From positions 260,522 to 324,521 of the forward strand of contig NMRB01000104.1 in NCBI GenBank assembly GCA_002633025.1: a stretch of DNA of 64,000 nucleotides, written 5' to 3'. Below the pieces are notes generated by a model. That model did no database searches, was not told the origin of the DNA, and worked only from the letters and a program-made list of their open reading frames with translations. This document shows, in pieces, positions 58,064-64,000 of this stretch. Every line of letters starts with the position of its first letter. Position 1 is the first letter of the stretch. This DNA comes from Notospermus geniculatus (Eukaryota; Nemertea; Pilidiophora; Heteronemertea; Lineidae). A program made the translations under genes and the position numbers.

Positions 58064-61000
58064 GAGTACTAAAATTTCAATTGAGTGATAAAGTGGTGAT
58101 ATGAATAAGATACACAAACAGATTGCAGCTCATCACTTTCTTCAGGACCAGTTGTGTACTCTGAATGACAGGTGTCAAGGGGCCCTACCCAGCTATTGTT
58201 CTCTTAATCCCAGTCCTCCTGTTTTAGCCATACCGGCTGTTCTGTTCATTGCCACGAAAAAACTTCATTCGTAAAAACCTTTTTTTTTCGATTTGAAATT
58301 CGAACACCATTTTGACACCATCAAATTTAAGGTTCTTAGCAACATTCACAAACACTGCACACGTCTTTCTATTGGATTTTTTAATTACTTTAGCCAGGGT
58401 CATTATCTGTAGCCCGATTTTTATGCGAACTATGGAGTGTATTTGGTCTGTGGTGTCTAAGGGATGTAAACGTAATGCACACTTACTGCACCATCGGCTA
58501 AAGCTATTTGTTACAGGGATTAACAGATGTAGCACGATGAAGGCTGAAGAGTGTCGGAAATAACAGGACAATCTAACCAATCTTTCCTCGACCTGAATCC
58601 CTCGACACAAATAACCCTGATTTGAAGCAGAAGCTGATCCGGATTTTTTTTAGATTACTTAGTTTACACCATCCGTCCTTCAGGACTTCAGACAGTGAAG
58701 CCACAGTCCAACTGGTGATGGCAGGGTGTGCAAGTGATGGAGCAGTGGCACAGCTATTGGCACTATAGTCTCAACATACACAGAAATTGCAAAACCGACA
58801 ATTCTGGTCCTGACTGATGACAGTAGAATAAGTTAACACACCCGAACTAGGCACACTCAGCAGAATTTGTCCATCAACCCTGATATTAAACTCCACACAG
58901 ACTCTACACACCGAACAAGCCAGGAAAACCTAACCACATCTGATTATTATATAACTAGCAAGAACCCGTGGCAATCGGCGATTCTGAGTTTGGCCGAGGT
59001 TGGAATGCACGGCACGGCTGGAATTGGTGCAACACGGTGTGCGGTAGGGAGAATTTCGAAAGCAACCGCACAACACCGTTCAAAAGTAAAGTTGCTACCA
59101 GAACAAAGTCCTCTTTGCAAATTAAACCACCTGTTGCATCAGGAATTTCGAGGCAAAACAAAGCCTCTAAGTGTGACTTTATTGAGCCGACTTCCAGCAT
59201 TATTATATAGATGGGCAATATCCCTCTATGGAAAGCCTGCCAGTGGGCTTATTTCTATGTTTGCACAGACAACAGCCACCACCTGCCTTCGAGCAGGCTG
59301 AAGAACATCACATGTCCTCAGACCGCCTCAGACGTCGATCAGGGAAACTGTTGGCAAGGGTCCAAAATTGATCACCAAGGAGTTCGATGTATTGCAATTG
59401 TCTGAAGCCAGACAAAATGTGGGAAAATGAGTGTGGTGCAGTACATAGTACCATACTCCTTTGATCCATTGATATGATCCTAGCAAATGGCCCTAACTCT
59501 AGCATTTCCTTCCCTTTGTCGCTTTCGCCCATACCCTAATTGGATAGGAGTACGTTTATATCAGTAACACTAACCCTAATCTCATTAGGTTCATTGCTTA
59601 TACATCAAGAGAAAGTAACCAGATTGTGAAATACCGATTGTCCATTTGTAGCTTTGATGTCCAAAAGAAAGAGAAATGTTGTAAGTAATTTGAATATGCA
59701 TTGTGTTGTGCAGAATCATTGGAAGTAACTGTTGTAACAATGCTTGAAAGGAATGCAACCGAACTCAATAGAGTAACCTGAGGGTACAACAAGGGCCTGG
59801 CCTATTTGCTAAGAATTATTGGCTTATTTTTTACTTCGTGGCAGACTGGCTCCAAAAAAAACGAAATGAACACAAAGGAAATGCATCAAATGTCCTTAAT
59901 AAATATTCTTGACGAGGGATCTTTGGTTGTACATCTCACCTGGATCACTGACCCTGAATGACAATACACATGTATATGCTGCCCTTTTCCCCTGGATGGG
60001 AAATATTGTTCCTCTGTACCTTGAAATTCAGAATGTCTACTGCTCAATAGTGGGCTCAAAAATTAATTCATCACCAAAATCTTGTACAATGGCACGGCCA
60101 TCTTCTGCGGCCCGAAAGAAAGCTTCCAATACCCTTGATGAACCTTTGAAGATGAGCTGGAGAAAGAGAAGCATTCAAGACCACACTTCACAAGGAAAAT
60201 TAATTTCTTCAGTCATGTGAGTGACAAATGGACGTAGTTCAGTGTACAGTGTTGGCATTATGGGACCATGATGTGGTTCTTTAATAACGGCATCCTATAA
60301 TGATGCAGCAGTTGTGTCTTCAGGAGTGGTCAGCGATTCTGAGCGATATGTTGCAATTATAAGGTTACAAAATTTGTCATGTCATTGCAGGAAAAGAAAC
60401 CAGCAAAAAGTCCAGAATGTTTTGGCCTCTACATCAGCGAATAGGAGCAGGATTCCAGAACGACATCCCCATTCTCACTTCCACCGCACCACTCCTGTCA
60501 GAGCTCCAATCACAGCGAAGCAACTGGAAACAGCAATCAGTTCTGCCAATATTGATTTGTCCTTAAAGTGCATCTTGGGATAGTGTCAGAGCCAATTGAT
60601 TATTGGAGCAGTGGGGAGGATGTCACGGTGAGGACACGTGACAAATGTACCGGGTATGCAACTGATCGACCCGCTATTGAGCTTTTCTGCCCATCCACCT
60701 GAGGACACAAGGACAAGCTGGTCATATATTCTGTAGTTGATTATTGGCAGGCAGTCAAGAGGAGGCCATGTTCAGGACATGGAAGAGTGATGTTGAACTA
60801 AGACTTTGTAGATAGGATTTAACTCAAAATGGAGTGAGATGTGAAATATGCAATCAGTTCTGTACTGCATCATGTCTTAATTGCACCAGAATGCAGGATG
60901 ACACACGTACCTTTCAATACTATTAAACCAGCAATCTGAATATTTTTTCTGATCTCAGTTGCACCTCGGAGGGTCGAATTACATGTACATAATGCGAAAA

Positions 61001-61087
61001 AGCTCCAAACTCCATCCACACTTGGAAGACATATGCAAAGAAACTAGCAATTGGGTGCCAATTAATTCAAGAACCTTTTAATTTCAC
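58064..61087. other. unique DNA with one retroposon-like block
   Basis: A minus-strand frame of about 128 codons (58224-58610) and a plus-strand frame of about 144 codons (58867-59301) exist, without domains or splice context; the latter crosses the block below. Nothing firm is supported from 59300 to 61087. Confidence 0.45.
58943..59209 (+). mobile_element. ~245-bp block bounded by 11-bp direct repeats
   Basis: ATTATTATATA occurs at 58943-58953 and 59199-59209. The enclosed block begins ACTAGCAAGAACCCGTGGCA. Direct repeats of this length suggest target-primed insertion, but the repeated word is AT-rich and could be coincidental. Confidence 0.4.
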
Positions 61088-62675
61088 ATCAAAAGATAAA
61101 CTTACTTCCAGCAGTGACAATAAATTTACATACATGTATATCACATTAATATGGTTCGTAATACAACTGCACAGCCACAAACCGCTTTTTTATCATTTTT
61201 TTATTCAATTCTGCTGGCTGATCCTATGCCCATAGTTGGACATCTCCATCCCTTCACAAATGTTTGCCCAACATTACCGTATATGGCAGCAAACAATACT
61301 GTTATGAATTCTTTGCACTTATTGATGTAGCGTCGATTCCAAGTACTGCAACCTTAGCATCATTACGATGAATCGACGGGTATGAACTGTATGTATTGAT
61401 TGTATTGCTGATTGATTACTTGTTCAGCTTCCGAGCGCGTGGCATTTAACCCGGGAAAAGCGCTACATTAGTTCATTCATGGAAAGACATATCCAGGGTC
61501 AATACTGCATGGTGCCCATTGAGGGGCGTGGTATCTGTTCCGCCTCCACATCGCTCTGGGGATAATCTACAGACCAGAACACCTTCCTCCCACAACACAT
61601 TGATCTGATACCGTACATTAAATAAGAATGATTTTAAATATCTGTTTTACCCTAGGCAAACTTTGATCATCAATAAACCAACCTCTCTTGAAGCTCAAAT
61701 TTAACAAGATACCAATCTCTTGCATCTGCGCATGAAATTTCATTCTCCTCCTTACCCAGTCCTCGGCCTTAAATCAGCTCCTTGGATCTGATTAAACCAA
61801 AAAATCCCAACCATATCCTAAATGAGAGGTTTCAATTAATGCAGATACGGTGTATCAAACAGCTTTGAATTCATATAACTATCAAAAGATAAACTTACTT
61901 CCAGCAGTGACAATAAATTTACATACATGTATATCACATTAATATGGTTCGTAATACAACTGCACAGCCTCAAACCGCTTTTTTGTCATTTTTTTATTCA
62001 ATTCTGCTGGCTGATCCTATGCCCATAGTTGGACATCTCCATCCCTCCACAATTGTTTGCCCAACATTACCTTATATGGCAGCAAACAATACTGTTATGA
62101 ATTCTTTGCACTTATTGATGTAGCGCCGATTCCAAGTACTGCAACCTAGCATCATTACGATGAATCGACGGGTATGAATCAATCCCTGCATGTACATGTA
62201 TTGATTGTATTGCTGATTGATTACTTGTTCAGCTTCCGAGCGCGTGGCATTTAACCTGGGAAAAGCGCTACATTAGTTCATTCATGGAAAGACATCCAGG
62301 GTCAATACTGCATGGTTCCCATTGAGGGGCGTGGTATCTGTTCCGCCTCCACATCGCTCTGGGGATAATCTACAGACCAGAACACCTTCCTCCCACAACA
62401 CATTGATCTGATACATTAAATAAGAATGATTTTAAATATCTGTTTTACCCTGGGCAAACTTTGATCATCAATAAACAAACCTCTCTTGAAGCTCAAATTT
62501 AAGAAGATACCAATCTCTTGCATCTGCGCATGAAATTTCATTCTTCTTACCCAGGACTCGGCCTTAAATCACCTCCTTGGAACTGATTAAACCAAAAAAT
62601 CCCAACCATATCCTAAATGAGAGGTTTCAATTAATGCAGATACGGTGTATCAAACAGCTTTGAATTCATATAACT
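61088..62675 (+). repeat. ~793-bp tandem duplication
   Basis: Unit 1 is 61088-61880 and unit 2 is 61881-62675. Both start ATCAAAAGATAAACTTACTT and end TTTGAATTCATATAACT. There are small differences throughout (for example CGTCGATT against CGCCGATT near 61330 and 62125). Confidence 0.95.
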
Positions 62676-63013
62676 TGATCAAATTTTTCATTGATTAGTG
62701 ATATCCAATAAAATCAAAGGTATCTGGTGACAAGGACTAAGCTATTTCTGTTTTGCGATATGATTTCCGGTAGCAAGGTTACATGTTCTTTCCTGCACAC
62801 CCACTCCTTTTGGTATGAGACGTTTAATCATTCTAAGTATTCGCTTCATTTTAATGAGTTTAGACGCGGGATAAACATTGGAGACCTTGATTGTAAGGCG
62901 CTGGGGACGGGGTCTTGCTTGAAGTCACTGTGGGGGTTACGTAAACAGGCAATGCGAAGGATCTTTAAAACACAAAGACTCAGTTGAGCACATTAGCTAT
63001 ACATGTATTTCAG

Positions 63014-63196
63014 GTACAGTGCATGGGCAACCAACTTCACAGGATTATCCTGGAGTCATGTGGTGGAAGGATTACCATGCAACCTCAGCCATGTCAGCAC
63101 ACTGTCCAAGGCCGAAGTAGATATCATTTCTGGACTGAGCATGATCTTTGCCAGAAACCCTCGAGATCTTTTGGGCAAACATTTAGGGACGTCCTA
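63014..63196 (+). CDS. possible exon, cut by a hairpin insertion
   Basis: After an acceptor-like ATACATGTATTTCAG near 63015-63016 (possible exon bases from 63014-63017), a plus-strand frame of about 60 codons reads with ordinary composition: an aromatic W-A-x-N-F-T-G-L-S-W start, two cysteines, and an amphipathic L-S-K-A-E-V-D-I-I-S-G-L-S-M-I-F-A-R-N helix. It ends in TAG at 63195-63197, inside the direct repeat of the neighbouring hairpin insertion. So the original exon end or donor may have been disturbed or moved. No family is recognised. Another overlapping frame on the same strand is longer but less protein-like. Confidence 0.25.
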
Positions 63197-63376
63197 GAAG
63201 CAAAGAAACGAGCAAATCCAAAATGTGATATTCATATCTATATATTACACTATATACACGGTACAAACGTCAGTTCCGTGTATATAGTGTAATATATAGA
63301 TATGAATATCACATTTTGGATTTGCTCGTTTCTTTGGTTCTATAAATGTACCTCGCTACCAAAACGTCCTAGAAGC
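63189..63376. mobile_element. 61-bp-arm perfect hairpin insertion with 13-bp direct repeats
   Basis: ACGTCCTAGAAGC occurs at 63189-63201 and 63364-63376. Between them lie two 61-bp arms (63201-63261 and 63276-63336) that are exact reverse complements around a 14-nt loop, then a 27-nt non-palindromic spacer (63337-63363). The last base of the first direct repeat is the first base of the left arm. No empty site is available in this window. Confidence 0.85.
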
Positions 63377-63562
63377 TTCCTTAACTCTTACGTTTACCTT
63401 TAGCTGTTGTTTTGCACGGCAGAATACAAAACTTAAAGTGGACCTCAGAGTTACAAGGCCCGTATTCTAGAAGTCTCCTCAACTCTAAGCTTTTGTATTC
63501 TACCCTGCAAACAATAGCTAAAGGAAAACCTTAGAGTTAAGGAAGCTTCTAGAATACGGCCC
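63366..63562. mobile_element. composite foldback element, GGGCCGTATTCTAGAAG family
   Basis: The outer arms are 63369-63432 and 63490-63552 (words CTAGAAGCTTCCTTAACTCT, CCTTTAGCT and AGAATACAAAA, and their complements). Within it, 63457-63562 is itself a 106-bp MITE with ends GGCCCGTATTCTAGAAG and (minus strand) GGGCCGTATTCTAGAAG. The left partner lost its first ~10 bases, which now merge with the direct repeat of the adjacent hairpin insertion. Confidence 0.75.
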
Positions 63563-64000
63563 TATAGGCCTACATGTATTTCTTGGGCTCAAGATCACTA
63601 ACCATTCGAAGTATCACATGTAGCCCTAAGCACTGGGAAAGCCAAGAGGCCTCTTATTTGGTAGTAATATGCGAATAAAAGTTGTACAATGCATGACACC
63701 AGAATCAATACTGAACCACTGACTTCAACAGCTCGTCAAGGAATTCACTCTTATTCAATTTACTGGTCTAAATTAAGAAGAAGAGGAGAAAGCATTTGAA
63801 AAGTCTTTTCAGCTTAAAGTTCGGTAGTCTGAAAGACATGAAAGAGAAAGTTGATTGCTAAATGTCAAATGAGCAATATATCCTCAAAGCCCAATCCTCT
63901 GCTGTCAGTCCTTTGTATGATACAACGCTCATCATCGCTAAGTTCAGTCAATGAATATCTTTGAACGCCGTCATGACCGTGAAAATGTTTTATTGCTCCA
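63563..64000. other. unique DNA, nothing supported
   Basis: Mixed composition, no repeat and no convincing exon to the window end. Confidence 0.5.

Noticed and set aside
57473-58117. frames within the AGCCCTTTTTACACGG element as a transposase
   Set aside because: They are short, Pro/Arg/Thr-rich readings of iterated terminal words, with no catalytic motif.
58867-59301. 144-codon plus-strand gene
   Set aside because: The frame crosses the block bounded by 11-bp direct repeats and shows no domain, start context or splice signals.

Overview
The window reads as nuclear DNA from a metazoan with a large, AT-rich, highly polymorphic genome, probably a marine invertebrate. An echinoderm or similar deuterostome is my best guess, but lophotrochozoans are not excluded. 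The reasons are ACATGT-type runs, AGGCCTA-rich DNA, a tRNA-derived SINE with split Pol III boxes, many short inverted-repeat elements, and a lack of long open frames. No bacterial operons, rRNA genes or CRISPR arrays are visible. Almost all of the window is intergenic or intronic. I support only a few candidate exons, all at low to moderate confidence. The best is a first coding exon with a signal peptide and a consensus splice donor at 4771-4902 (+).

Layout. 1-4750: unique DNA, a ~0.5-kb tandem duplication carrying arrays of a degenerate TTCCGCGGAA motif (708-1815), a minus-strand SINE (1923-2222) and a second array (3540-4740) that ends just before the signal-peptide exon. 4903-18650: mostly unique DNA with small tandem repeats, a short foldback element, degenerate coding-like fragments (one RT-like) and another CCGCGG array (11865-12330). 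18650-20520: the longest CCGCGG array. 22723-46049: a direct tandem duplication of an ~11.4-12.0 kb unit (copy A to 34687, copy B from 34688). The copies differ by clean presence/absence insertions, so each serves as the empty-site control for the other. 47423-49134: a 50-N gap, a ~1.07-kb inverted-repeat transposon with a nested GC-rich element, and 296-bp flanks present on both sides. 51517-52269, 53131-55615 and 61088-62675: three further tandem duplications; the second is followed by a ~0.36-kb inverted copy that makes a large palindrome. 56754-58060 and 63189-63562: several foldback elements.

The most unusual signals are two. (1) A repeat family in which arrays of the palindrome TTCCGCGGAA sit inside ~90-bp imperfect terminal inverted repeats; its variants look like CpG-transition decay products of one core. 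(2) Three perfect hairpin insertions (arms 84, 61 and 16 bp) flanked by direct repeats of 13, 13 and 8 bp. Two of them have their empty site in the other copy of the large duplication. The two longer ones share one architecture: direct repeat, perfect palindrome, short non-palindromic spacer, direct repeat. Many of the tandem copies could instead be allelic haplotypes placed side by side by the assembler, and that needs to be tested first.
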